A stretch of DNA of 64,000 nucleotides from the NCBI RefSeq assembly GCF_000422205.1, contig NZ_ATHV01000019.1:1-64000 (forward strand), given 5' to 3'. Positions 57,489 to 63,646 of the stretch are shown piece after piece; the first letter of the stretch is position 1, and each line of letters starts with the position of its first letter. Both the position numbers and the translations under genes were made by a program. The notes below the pieces were generated by a model. It did not search any database. It worked only from the letters and a program-made list of their open reading frames with translations, and was not told the DNA's origin. Source of the stretch: Desulfovibrio sp. X2 (GTDB lineage: Bacteria; Desulfobacterota; Desulfovibrionia; Desulfovibrionales; Desulfovibrionaceae).

Positions 57489-57497
57489 GGTGTCCTC

Positions 57498-58529
57498 CTA
57501 AAATCCCTGCGGCATCTGGTCCATCTGACTCGTGGCCGTGGGCGTTCCGATCTGGCGGCTGTTGATGGCCTGCAGGAGCTGCATGCCCTCGTGCGCCCAC
57601 AGCTTGCTCAGGTCGTCGATGTCGTCGGCCTGGAAGCGGGCGCGGGCATCGGACAGCAGGTCGGACATGGCGATGCCCTCGCGCTCGGCGGCATCCATGA
57701 TGGCCTTGATCTGCTGCTGGCTGATCTCTCGCTGCGCGCCGTTCTGCTGCTCCTGGGGGGTGGGCTGAGCCTGCGCTTGCGTCTGGGACTTGGGGGAAGG
57801 CTTGGCCTGCGGGATGACCTCGGGCATGTCCTCGATGTCTTGGGTGAAGATGTCCGAGGCGCCCGTCGCCGTGAGCACGGCATCCACGAAGGCGCGCTTT
57901 TTGGCCATCTTGAGGACGGTGTTGTAGTAGTCGGCCGGGTTGTCGTGCTCGACCTTCTCAGCGGTCTTCGTGCTGACCATCCACTGTCCGCTGTCGTCCT
58001 TCTGCGTGCCGAATGACTCGCCTTCGATCCCGGCGGCGTGGGCCGCGTCGCGGAGCACCTTGGCCGCTCCCTTGGGGTCGTTCTTGCGCCGGTCCCAATA
58101 CGCCTTGGGCACGGGGACCTCGGTGATCTCTCCTCCCCCGACGCGGAAGCGGTACTTGGTCTCCATGGTCGTGGCCGAGCCGACGCCGGAGCCGACGAAT
58201 CCTCCGGCCGGGTTGTAGAGCTCGCACAGGATCTCGTACTCCCGGTGGCCGCCGCCGAGTTCGGACTTGGTGATGATGTAGCGCGGGCAGAGGCGGAACG
58301 TGGAGGCGATGGCCTCGGCCCCGGGCTTGAGGAGCGACGGCTTCTTTCCGCATCCGGGGATGACGCCGAAGTGCTCGTCCTTGATCATCACCTGCTCCAT
58401 CACGGTCTGCAGCGTCTTTTTGCGCTGCAGGAGCACGGCCGCCGAAGTGGCGAAATCGTCGATGGTGGCCACCTCGTGGCAGCCCTGGTAATTGCTGGCC
58501 ACAAGTGCCTGCGCGGTGTTCCCTTCCAT
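57498..58529 (-). CDS. Probable phage single-strand annealing/recombination protein
   Basis: 343 residues. The core (about 30-235) contains QVMIKDEHFGVIPGCGKKPS, RYRFRVGGGEITEVPVPKAY and YYNTVLKMAKKRAFVDAVLT ATG; the last stretch is frequent in phage proteins of the Rad52/ERF-like group. The C-terminus is Gln-rich then has a small helical domain (AIMDAAEREGIAMSDLLSDA). Position next to DUF1351 in the leftward early operon equals lambda bet/exo. Annealing activity is inferred. AAGGAGATAG precedes the ATG. Confidence 0.65.
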   Translation of the reverse strand: MEGNTAQALVASNYQGCHEVATIDDFATSAAVLLQRKKTLQTVMEQVMIKDEHFGVIPGCGKKPSLLKPGAEAIASTFRLCPRYIITKSELGGGHREYEILCELYNPAGGFVGSGVGSATTMETKYRFRVGGGEITEVPVPKAYWDRRKNDPKGAAKVLRDAAHAAGIEGESFGTQKDDSGQWMVSTKTAEKVEHDNPADYYNTVLKMAKKRAFVDAVLTATGASDIFTQDIEDMPEVIPQAKPSPKSQTQAQAQPTPQEQQNGAQREISQQQIKAIMDAAEREGIAMSDLLSDARARFQADDIDDLSKLWAHEGMQLLQAINSRQIGTPTATSQMDQMPQGF

Positions 58530-58552
58530 GATCTATCTCCTTCCTGTTGATC

Positions 58553-58639
58553 CTAGATTCCCCTGACGAGCCACTGGCCGGCCGCCGTCATCGCCATGAT
58601 GCCGGCGGCCAGAGCCAGGGCGTAGAGCAGCGAGCGCAT
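58553..58639 (-). CDS. 28-residue single-span membrane protein
   Basis: Starts MRSLLYALALAAGIMAMTAA and ends GQWLVRGI: a short basic N-terminus, about 18 hydrophobic residues, and a basic tail. Its ATG overlaps the TGA of the upstream gene as TGATG, so it is probably translated by coupling. Very small phage membrane proteins can modulate host membrane functions; role unknown. Not visible to usual gene finders. Confidence 0.55.
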   Translation of the reverse strand: MRSLLYALALAAGIMAMTAAGQWLVRGI

Positions 58640-58932
58640 CACATCCCCGCCGCGGCGCGGCGCACGTCGGCGTCATCGCGCTTGCGCCACGCGATGTAGG
58701 CCTCCTCGGCATCTCGCTCCTCGCGCGCCTCTTCGCTCATCTCCCAGAAGGGGCAGCCGTGGGCACTCCCGAGCGTCAAGACGGGGACGGGCAGGACATC
58801 CCTTATCCCCTGCTGCCGCAGCAGCTCGGCGGCCTGCTCGCATGTGCCTTTTCCGCAGTGCAGGGGGTCAGCTTCGAAAAATTCGCACTCGCCGTGCGTG
58901 TGGCCCTGGTCGAAAATGTGGATGGTGGCCAT
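58639..58932 (-). CDS. Small phage protein with Cys/His pairs, 97 aa
   Basis: MATIHIFDQGHTHGECEFFE then LHCGKGTCEQAAELLRQQGI and the acidic EMSEEAREERDAEEAYIAWR. The His and Cys residues in the first 35 positions could bind metal. Starts two bases after the stop of the next upstream gene. No family recognised; hypothetical. Confidence 0.7.
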   Translation of the reverse strand: MATIHIFDQGHTHGECEFFEADPLHCGKGTCEQAAELLRQQGIRDVLPVPVLTLGSAHGCPFWEMSEEAREERDAEEAYIAWRKRDDADVRRAAAGM

Positions 58933-58934
58933 GG

Positions 58935-59129
58935 CTACGCCGCCTCCGGCCCGAGGTCGTTGATCCGCTCTGCAAAAGCGGCCGTGAAGGCCACGCGGGT
59001 GGCGTCCTGCTCCGTCTCGCGCTTGGCGATGACGCCTCCGAACAGGTCGCGGACTTCCCACGGTCGCGGAGCATTCGAGTCGCCGCAGTGCTGGCACACG
59101 AAATGTCCGATGGTGATGCGCTTCTTCAT
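58935..59129 (-). CDS. Small phage protein with CxxC, 64 aa
   Basis: Starts MKKRITIGHFVCQHCGDSNA: one CQHC pair near His, then PWEVRDLFGGVIAKRETEQD. Perhaps a half zinc ribbon. ATG 59129 is preceded by GGAGGCC; the frame is open upstream into the inverted repeat without support. No family recognised. Confidence 0.65.
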   Translation of the reverse strand: MKKRITIGHFVCQHCGDSNAPRPWEVRDLFGGVIAKRETEQDATRVAFTAAFAERINDLGPEAA

Positions 59130-59142
59130 GGATGGCCTCCTT

Positions 59143-59172
59143 CCCATGGGGAGCAGATGTTCTCCCCATGGG
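59143..59172. repeat. Perfect 11-bp inverted repeat between early genes
   Basis: CCCATGGGGAG (59143-59153), loop CAGATGTT, CTCCCCATGGG (59162-59172). Lies between the first and second genes of the leftward operon. No U-run on either side, so more likely an RNA processing, mRNA-stability or protein-binding element than a terminator. Confidence 0.8.
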
Positions 59173-59181
59173 TGTGTGGAA

Positions 59182-59379
59182 TCACGCGCCAATGGCACGC
59201 ATGAAGATGTCCAGGAGCTGCGACATGATGCCCCGCGTCCCGGCGGCCTGGGCCACCGCCGCGCGGATGCGCCAGTCCGAGGAACTGGCCGCCGCCGCGA
59301 CGTCTTCCGGGGTCAGCTTGGAGGTATCTCCCCCGAGGGTGAGCATCGCCGCGAACTTGTTCTTGATCGTGATCTGCAT
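59182..59379 (-). CDS. First gene of the leftward early operon, 65 aa
   Basis: MQITIKNKFAAMLTLGGDTS then KLTPEDVAAAASSSDWRIRA. Small helical protein without recognised family. GGAAGGACC precedes the ATG. Its leader of about 120 bases runs back to the promoter at 59505-59531. By position it corresponds to lambda N, but it lacks the Arg-rich motif of N-type antiterminators. Confidence 0.65.
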   Translation of the reverse strand: MQITIKNKFAAMLTLGGDTSKLTPEDVAAAASSSDWRIRAAVAQAAGTRGIMSQLLDIFMRAIGA

Positions 59380-59504
59380 GTGGGTCCTTCCTGTGTTGCC
59401 GTTTTGCTACTCTTCCCACGACCTCGGTCTTGCCCCGCTACTGCTCCGCACGGCTCTGCACCCTGGCGTGTTTCGCGGACTCGCTGCCGTCGTGGTGATC
59501 CATG

Positions 59505-59531
59505 TCTATAGCATGGTGCGCTAGTGGTCAA
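59505..59531 (-). promoter_or_regulatory. Leftward early promoter (PL-like)
   Basis: Minus strand TTGACC (59526-59531), 15-base spacer, TATAGA (59505-59510). The spacer and -10 carry operator AGCGCACCATGCT (59510-59522). The block matches the rightward promoter at 61420-61447 almost base for base from -35 to -10, differing by one base in length. Confidence 0.75.
59510..59522 (-). promoter_or_regulatory. Operator OL1 of the phage switch
   Basis: Minus strand AGCGCACCATGCT, consensus AGCGCAYSATGCT shared with 59541-59553 and 61430-61442. Sits between -35 and -10 of the leftward promoter, where a bound repressor would block it. Confidence 0.75.
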
Positions 59532-59540
59532 TAAAAAAAT

Positions 59541-59553
59541 AGCGCATCATGCT
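59541..59553 (+). promoter_or_regulatory. Operator OL2 of the phage switch
   Basis: AGCGCATCATGCT, two changes at most from the other sites, 18 bases from OL1 and in the opposite orientation, just upstream of the leftward -35. A weaker half-like site AGCATGGGGCGGA follows at 59556-59568. Confidence 0.7.
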
Positions 59554-59575
59554 AAAGCATGGGGCGGAAGATTGT

Positions 59576-59588
59576 AGCGCCATGCGCT
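59576..59588. promoter_or_regulatory. Operator-like palindrome OL3
   Basis: AGCGC-CAT-GCGCT, a perfect palindrome with the same AGCGC half-site as the other operators. Spacing of 22-23 bases from OL2 is similar to two helical turns, as in multi-operator phage switches. Confidence 0.55.
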
Positions 59589-59653
59589 GGGGGACGGGGT
59601 AAGGGAATAGGCTGCCCTATGGGCGAATAGACATGCCCGGTGGCTGCCGGGAT

Positions 59654-59809
59654 CTAGGACGCTGGATTGTCGGGATGGTTATCGGCGCGATCCGTGTCTT
59701 CCGCGCGGGGATTGGGGGAGGATGGACGAGAGGGGACGAGGGGGATGTCGGCCCAGGGTACAACCGTGAAACCATTCTCGTCGTCCTTACCCTGCGGGTT
59801 CTTATTCAC
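59654..59809 (-). CDS. Small hydrophilic protein, 51 aa, downstream of the nuclease
   Basis: Starts at GTG 59809 (AGGAG eight bases upstream) overlapping the nuclease stop. It reads MNKNPQGKDDENGFTVVPWA then DIPLVPSRPSSPNPRAEDTD: Pro/Asp/Asn-rich, probably disordered, no signal peptide. Good SD and overlap argue it is real. It could be an immunity partner or regulator of the exported nuclease, but this is a guess. Confidence 0.5.
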   Translation of the reverse strand: MNKNPQGKDDENGFTVVPWADIPLVPSRPSSPNPRAEDTDRADNHPDNPAS

Positions 59810-60290
59810 GGCGGTGCTCCTGACGCCACTTGCGCGGCGTTTCGGCGAGGCCGCCCCCTGACCAGAACCCGGCGCGGTCGGTCTTGGCCTGGGCTTCCGC
59901 CTCCTTGAGTCGCGAGAGGTGCTTGCCGTTGGGGCTGTAGTAGACCGAGAGCGCGAGCCCGGAGCGGACCACGTCCTCGTTGAGGAAGTCCGAGCCGCGC
60001 CAGGCGTAGGCAAGGGTACGGTGATAGCGGTCCGTGCGCTCGAGGTCGTACTCGAGGGTGATGGGGCCGCCCTCGCACCACCTCTGCGTGTAGGCCTTGG
60101 CCTGCTCGCCCCATTCCTGGCCATGCTCCGGGGCGTCGATGCCGAGCAAGCGCACATTGAGCGTGTGGCCCTGGACTTCGACGATGATGGAGTCGCCGTC
60201 GAGCGCGCGCATGCAGGAGGCGATGTCGGCCGCGTGAGACGCGGCGGGCAACAGCACGAGAGCGATGAGAAGGCAGCAGGAGCGCATCAT
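59802..60290 (-). CDS. Exported SNase-type (thermonuclease) nuclease
   Basis: 162 residues. Signal peptide MMRSCCLLIALVLLPAASHA with cleavage likely after Ala20. SNase domain with the staphylococcal nuclease catalytic set: Asp31/Asp33 in ALDGDSIIVEV, Arg47-Asp52-Glu55 in VRLLGIDAPEHG, Arg91 in DRYHRTLAYAW. It should cut DNA and RNA in the periplasm with Ca2+. It overlaps the preceding membrane-protein gene by four bases and lies downstream of the repressors, so it is likely made in the lysogen. Confidence 0.9.
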   Translation of the reverse strand: MMRSCCLLIALVLLPAASHAADIASCMRALDGDSIIVEVQGHTLNVRLLGIDAPEHGQEWGEQAKAYTQRWCEGGPITLEYDLERTDRYHRTLAYAWRGSDFLNEDVVRSGLALSVYYSPNGKHLSRLKEAEAQAKTDRAGFWSGGGLAETPRKWRQEHRRE

Positions 60291-60757
60291 TTCCTCCCCG
60301 CGATCCTGGCGGAGATATTCCGCAGGAAGGCAAGAATTCTATCCGCGCGCATGGCCGCCAGGATCGACACGTAGACCGAGATCGCGCAGACGATCAGGAT
60401 CTCGAGTGACGACATCCGCGACGACGTTATCCCTGTCCGGATGAAGAGTTCCGTGATGAAGATCCCGGAGACGATCAGGGCCATGTAGAAGACGATGACC
60501 GGCCAGGCCTCGTCGGCGAAATCCCGGAGAGCATTCGAGCTGGGGACAGGGGTGCCGGTCTGGCGCATGGCTCGCCGCCTGTCCTTGATGGCGCGAAAGA
60601 TTTTCGCCTCCTCGCGCGCCCGCGCCACGGCGACGGCAGCGAGGCCGAGCCCGAGGATGGCCGGAACAACCGCCCAGGGCGTCGCGGCCCTCGCGGCCAG
60701 CCAGAACCAGAATGCCGCCGCTCCAAGCAGGGCATAGCCCAGGCCGTCAATTTTCAT
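60287..60757 (-). CDS. Predicted phage membrane protein, 156 aa
   Basis: Four hydrophobic segments: about residues 5-22 (GYALLGAAAFWFWLAARA), 27-46 (AVVPAILGLGLAAVAVARAR), 85-108 (AWPVIVFYMALIVSGIFITE) and 120-140 (LEILIVCAISVYVSILAAM), with a basic cytoplasmic loop between the second and third. No enzyme motif. Starts at ATG 60757 inside the end of the HTH gene and is coupled by ATGA overlap to the nuclease, so the two probably act together. Confidence 0.8.
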   Translation of the reverse strand: MKIDGLGYALLGAAAFWFWLAARAATPWAVVPAILGLGLAAVAVARAREEAKIFRAIKDRRRAMRQTGTPVPSSNALRDFADEAWPVIVFYMALIVSGIFITELFIRTGITSSRMSSLEILIVCAISVYVSILAAMRADRILAFLRNISARIAGRK

Positions 60758-61112
60758 TGTATCGTCCCCGCTTTTCAGCAGCCGCGGGCCATTCCTCGCG
60801 GTTTTCTTCAACCGCCGTCGGATATGGCGTCGCCCGCCGCAGCTTGATCGCTTCCTGCGCCCGGAACAGGATGGTCGAGAACTCCACGCCCAGGACATTG
60901 CAGAGGGCGACCGCCTCGCTCACCGTGATCCTCTGCGGCGCTCCCGTCTGCTTCCTGCCGTTCCTGATCTGGCGCCACTTCGTCGGCGCGTTGGCCTCTC
61001 CCGGCCAGGCCGTGGCCGCCAGGACGGATTGCTTCATGCCTCGCTCATCGGCCAGCCGCTTGATCTGGCGCACGGCCTCGAGCTCTATTTGCTCCGGGGT
61101 GTACTGCGTCAT
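60747..61112 (-). CDS. Phage repressor-type HTH protein, 121 aa
   Basis: MTQYTPEQIELEAVRQIKRL then RGMKQSVLAATAWPGEANAP and KWRQIRNGRKQTGAPQRITV form an XRE-like HTH, followed by VSEAVALCNVLGVEFSTILF. It resembles the upstream 92-residue protein position by position (W/F..E, KW..IRN.RK.TG, LTV/ITV, LG), so the two are paralogues. C-terminus is basic and lacks a LexA-type protease domain. Overlaps both neighbours (ATGA with the upstream gene; 11 bases with the membrane-protein gene). Confidence 0.8.
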   Translation of the reverse strand: MTQYTPEQIELEAVRQIKRLADERGMKQSVLAATAWPGEANAPTKWRQIRNGRKQTGAPQRITVSEAVALCNVLGVEFSTILFRAQEAIKLRRATPYPTAVEENREEWPAAAEKRGRYNEN

Positions 61113-61387
61113 GCCTTCTCGACCTTGAACGCCATGGTCGCGGGATCATCCCCGAGGGCCATGGACAGGGCGGCGAAGTCGGCCACGGTTAGGGCCTGCG
61201 CCTTGCCCGTGTCCTTCCGGGGATTGCGCATGTTGGCCCATCGCACAATTTTCTTCGGCTCCGCGCCGAACGCCGCCCGGGCGAGCTCGGAATGGGACAT
61301 GGAGCGGCCTTCGGCTATCTCGGCGATTACCTTCACCGCTCTCCGCTCATACTGCATGGGGTCTGTCATGCTCTGGTTCTGCCTCAC
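61109..61387 (-). CDS. Phage repressor-type HTH protein, 92 aa
   Basis: XRE-like HTH: KVIAEIAEGRSMSHSELARA, AFGAEPKKIVRWANMRNPRK, then QALTVADFAALSMALGDDPA. First gene of the leftward repressor block; GTG 61387 or ATG 61369 (MTDPMQYERR) may be the start. No protease domain, so induction would need another route. It faces the rightward promoter across 66 bases holding the shared operator, the natural place for a cI-like gene. Which of the two paralogues binds is unknown. Confidence 0.78.
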   Translation of the reverse strand: MRQNQSMTDPMQYERRAVKVIAEIAEGRSMSHSELARAAFGAEPKKIVRWANMRNPRKDTGKAQALTVADFAALSMALGDDPATMAFKVEKA

Positions 61388-61419
61388 CTATCGGCTCTGC
61401 GACAGCCCAAAAATCGCTA

Positions 61420-61447
61420 TTGACCTGCTAGCGCACGATGCTATAGG
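61420..61447 (+). promoter_or_regulatory. Rightward early promoter (PR-like)
   Basis: TTGACC (61420-61425), 16-base spacer, TATAGG (61442-61447). The operator AGCGCACGATGCT fills most of the spacer. The ATG of the next gene begins seven bases after the -10, so its transcript should be leaderless. Confidence 0.78.
61430..61442 (+). promoter_or_regulatory. Operator OR1 of the phage switch
   Basis: AGCGCACGATGCT, between -35 and -10 of the rightward promoter; one base from OL1 of the leftward promoter (centre CG against CC). Confidence 0.75.
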
Positions 61448-61453
61448 TGGGCC

Positions 61454-61672
61454 ATGGAAAGCACGAATCCGAATCCCCTCCCCGAGTTGTTCGAGGCACT
61501 GCGCCAGGCCTGCGGCAGCCACACGGCCGCCGCCAAGGCCCTTGGCTATCAGCACGGATCGTCGTACCGCCGGGCGCGGGCGGCGGCCGAGGCAGACCCC
61601 GCGACCTTTCCGGCCGACAAGAGGCTCCTGCTTCATGCGCTGATACGCCCCGGGACGGACCAGGCGGCCTAG
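61454..61672 (+). CDS. Cro-like small regulator, 72 aa, probably leaderless
   Basis: MESTNPNPLPELFEALRQAC then GSHTAAAKALGYQHGSSYRR: a single helix-turn-helix (helices at about 12-20, 24-30, 36-44) and little else. First gene of the rightward operon, divergent from the repressors, hence the Cro or CII position. The start codon is about at the expected +1 of the promoter, with no SD upstream. Confidence 0.75.
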   Translation: MESTNPNPLPELFEALRQACGSHTAAAKALGYQHGSSYRRARAAAEADPATFPADKRLLLHALIRPGTDQAA

Positions 61673-61681
61673 CGCCATGGC

Positions 61682-61897
61682 CTACTTCCCTCCGACGTTG
61701 AGCGGCAGCGGCAGCCAGACGCGGGCGCAGCCGTCGATCTCGACGCAGTCAAGCACCGTCTCCACCATCTCGGACAGTTCTCCCGGGCCGCGCACCACGC
61801 GAAAGGTCACCCCGGTCGGGCCGACCACGGCCACACGGGCGAGGACGTCGCCGTCCCTGGCACGGGCGAATTGCATGCGGAGGTCATAGTCGGTCAT
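61682..61897 (-). CDS. Small antisense-oriented protein, 71 aa
   Basis: MTDYDLRMQFARARDGDVLA then RVAVVGPTGVTFRVVRGPGE: a small beta-rich protein, no family recognised. GGGAG lies seven bases before ATG 61897, a better site than its plus-strand neighbour has. It runs against the rightward operon, and its start codon shares bases with the divergent start at 61896. It might be a lysogen-expressed gene or an antisense control. Confidence 0.55.
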   Translation of the reverse strand: MTDYDLRMQFARARDGDVLARVAVVGPTGVTFRVVRGPGELSEMVETVLDCVEIDGCARVWLPLPLNVGGK

Positions 61898-62204
61898 GTC
61901 GATTCTCTCCCGGTTCATCAAGTCGCACGGCGATCAGCTCGAGGCCGACACCATCGTCTTCGAGCTCGAGCAACCTCGGGCCTCTGCCCAGGACGAGGGG
62001 ATTCTCGCCACGCACCGCCGATGCGAGGCCTGGATTCCACACGACCTTCACGACGAACTTCTGCGCGCCGCCGGAGCGGCCGGGGCGAACCGTTCGGAAG
62101 CCATCCGCGCCGCCCTGCTTCTGGCCGTGCCCATGCTCATAGCCAACCCCCAGCTTATCCAGAGCCTACTGCGCGGCGCCCGCCCGCGCATCCGGGAGAG
62201 GTGA
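61896..62204 (+). CDS. Small phage protein with ribbon-helix-helix-like part, 102 aa
   Basis: MSILSRFIKSHGDQLEADTI, then CEAWIPHDLHDELLRAAGAA and GANRSEAIRAALLLAVPMLI: the second stretch resembles a ribbon-helix-helix or ParD-type motif. C-terminus GARPRIRER is basic. SD is distant (GGAGG 12 bases upstream). Second plus-strand gene of the rightward operon. Function unknown. Confidence 0.65.
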   Translation: MSILSRFIKSHGDQLEADTIVFELEQPRASAQDEGILATHRRCEAWIPHDLHDELLRAAGAAGANRSEAIRAALLLAVPMLIANPQLIQSLLRGARPRIRER

Positions 62205-62210
62205 TCGCAG

Positions 62211-62495
62211 GTGGCAGAAATGAAAGGAAAAACATGCTCTCCATGTCGGAATAGTTGCCTGCACTTCGGCAAGCCCGTCGACCCTCCGCAGCGTCGGTAC
62301 TGCTGCACAGAATGCCGCAAGAAACACGAGGTGCAGGAGAGAACGTCCAGGAGGAGATACGGGGCGTCTGGGGGAAAGCGAGGACACCACCCTCGGCAGC
62401 GCAATGCCCCCCCCCTCACATGGAGCCCGGTGGCCGTTCGCGACCCATGGGAGAACGCCGGTCAGACAGGTCTCTACGGCGAGGTGGCGGCATGA
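62211..62495 (+). CDS. Cysteine-rich zinc-finger-like phage protein, 94 aa
   Basis: GTG start 62211 with GAGAGG nine bases upstream. The N-terminal half has KTCSPCRNSCLHFGKP then RRYCCTECRKKHEVQERT: six cysteines and a His in a treble-clef-like pattern. The second half is basic and Pro-rich. Its stop overlaps the next ATG (ATGA). Nucleic-acid binding is plausible. Confidence 0.68.
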   Translation: MAEMKGKTCSPCRNSCLHFGKPVDPPQRRYCCTECRKKHEVQERTSRRRYGASGGKRGHHPRQRNAPPLTWSPVAVRDPWENAGQTGLYGEVAA

Positions 62496-62680
62496 AAGAG
62501 CCTCCCTACTTCACTCCGTCCGGGGCCTACTCGCCAACCAAGCACGTCCGCGTCCTCAAGGACACGGTTATCCGCCTCGAGCGCGACAAGGCAGCCCTCG
62601 CGCGCCGCGTCGCGGAGCTTGAGGGACATCTCGACAGGATCGCCGAGCGGTTCCCCATGGCTATGGCAGGGGAGGCGTAG
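62492..62680 (+). CDS. Small coiled-coil phage protein, 62 aa
   Basis: MKEPPYFTPSGAYSPTKHVR then a single long helix, RLERDKAALARRVAELEGHL, with heptad leucines. Coupled to the upstream gene by ATGA overlap; the replication gene follows in four bases. Perhaps an accessory to replication. Confidence 0.65.
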   Translation: MKEPPYFTPSGAYSPTKHVRVLKDTVIRLERDKAALARRVAELEGHLDRIAERFPMAMAGEA

Positions 62681-62683
62681 GGC

Positions 62684-63646
62684 ATGATCCAGGGAGGGTA
62701 CATCCTCAAGGCACGCAAGACCCTGGAATCGGAGTTGATGGACAAGCCCCCGCTGTACTCCAAGCTCTGGGATTGGATGCTCCTGCGCGCCGAGTGGCGT
62801 GACGGGATGAAGCTCAAGCGAGGGCAGTTCCACACCACCATCGAAGAGATGCGCGATGCCATGTCGTGGCACGTCGGATACAGGCTTATCCGGCCGACAA
62901 TTAAGGAAATTCGTTCTGCGTATGAGTGGTTCGCACGAAAGTCCGACGAAGGGCAAGCGAAGGGCACAATGATCGGCATCACGAAGGGCACTCGCGGGAT
63001 GCTCATAACTGTATATAATTATGAACTTTATCAAGACCCAAAAAACTACGAAGGGCATAATGAAGGGCACAACGAAAAGTCTACGAAGGGCGAGTTGAGG
63101 GCACAGGATAGATTAAGAAGGGAAGAAGAGAAGAAGGAAGAAGAAGACCAAATGCATTGCGCATCTGGCGATGCGCAGCACGCGCAAACAGCAGCGCAAG
63201 TGGAATTCTTCCTCACGGCCAAGAAGCGGAAGCTGACCGGAAAGCGTCTGGCCTGGTTCGAGCGATTCTGGTCGGCCTTCAACTACAAGCGGGATAAACG
63301 GCGGGCGGCTGACGCCTGGATCGACATCCCGGAGCTCACGGATTCCATCTGCCAGCAAATCGTCACCGCGGCCGAGCGTGAGGCCGCCGAACGACCCGCG
63401 CTCATCGCCGCAGGCCGAACCCCCAAGATGGCCCAGGGATGGATCACCGGAAGGCGGTGGGAGGACGAGGAGAGCGAGCCCGTCCCCGGAGCCATTCCCA
63501 TGGGCTCCGGTTCAACCACCCCGCCCATGACCCCCTACCAGCGCGAGCGCGAGGAGCAGCGGCAGATGGCCGCGCGCCTGCTCGAGTACGACGCCGCGCA
63601 GAAGAACGGCAATCAGCCGCCTGCAGAGGGAGAAATCGCATGCTGA
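62684..63646 (+). CDS. Phage replication initiator (lambda O / DnaD-like)
   Basis: 320 residues. The N-terminal part GGYILKARKTLESELMDKPP with LYSKLWDWMLLRAEW is typical of phage replication proteins with a winged-helix origin-binding domain. A linker (residues ~88-160) is charged and repetitive because the DNA there carries seven iterons; the C-terminal half (EFFLTAKKRKLTGKRLAWFE, AFNYKRDKRRAADAWIDIPE) looks like a helicase-loader-binding domain. GGAGG precedes ATG 62684. Overlaps the next gene by seven bases. Confidence 0.82.
   Translation: MIQGGYILKARKTLESELMDKPPLYSKLWDWMLLRAEWRDGMKLKRGQFHTTIEEMRDAMSWHVGYRLIRPTIKEIRSAYEWFARKSDEGQAKGTMIGITKGTRGMLITVYNYELYQDPKNYEGHNEGHNEKSTKGELRAQDRLRREEEKKEEEDQMHCASGDAQHAQTAAQVEFFLTAKKRKLTGKRLAWFERFWSAFNYKRDKRRAADAWIDIPELTDSICQQIVTAAEREAAERPALIAAGRTPKMAQGWITGRRWEDEESEPVPGAIPMGSGSTTPPMTPYQREREEQRQMAARLLEYDAAQKNGNQPPAEGEIAC
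62947..63104 (+). repeat. Iteron array inside the replication gene, probable phage origin
   Basis: Seven direct repeats of consensus CGAAGGGCAC: 62947-62956, 62958-62967, 62982-62991, 63049-63058, 63061-63070, 63084-63093, and a weaker TTGAGGGCAC at 63095-63104. Between repeats 3 and 4 (63001-63048) is an AT-rich stretch, and an A/G-rich run follows the last repeat (63105-63152). Iterons plus AT-rich DNA inside the initiator gene is the layout of the lambda origin in gene O. Confidence 0.75.

Noticed and set aside
59440-59503. 21-codon reading frame starting ATG 59503 just after the leftward -10
   Set aside because: The expected transcript start is downstream of that ATG, so it would not be in the mRNA.
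62947-63104. CRISPR array
   Set aside because: Repeats are only 10 bases, spacing is irregular, and they lie within the coding sequence of the replication gene; origin iterons fit better.
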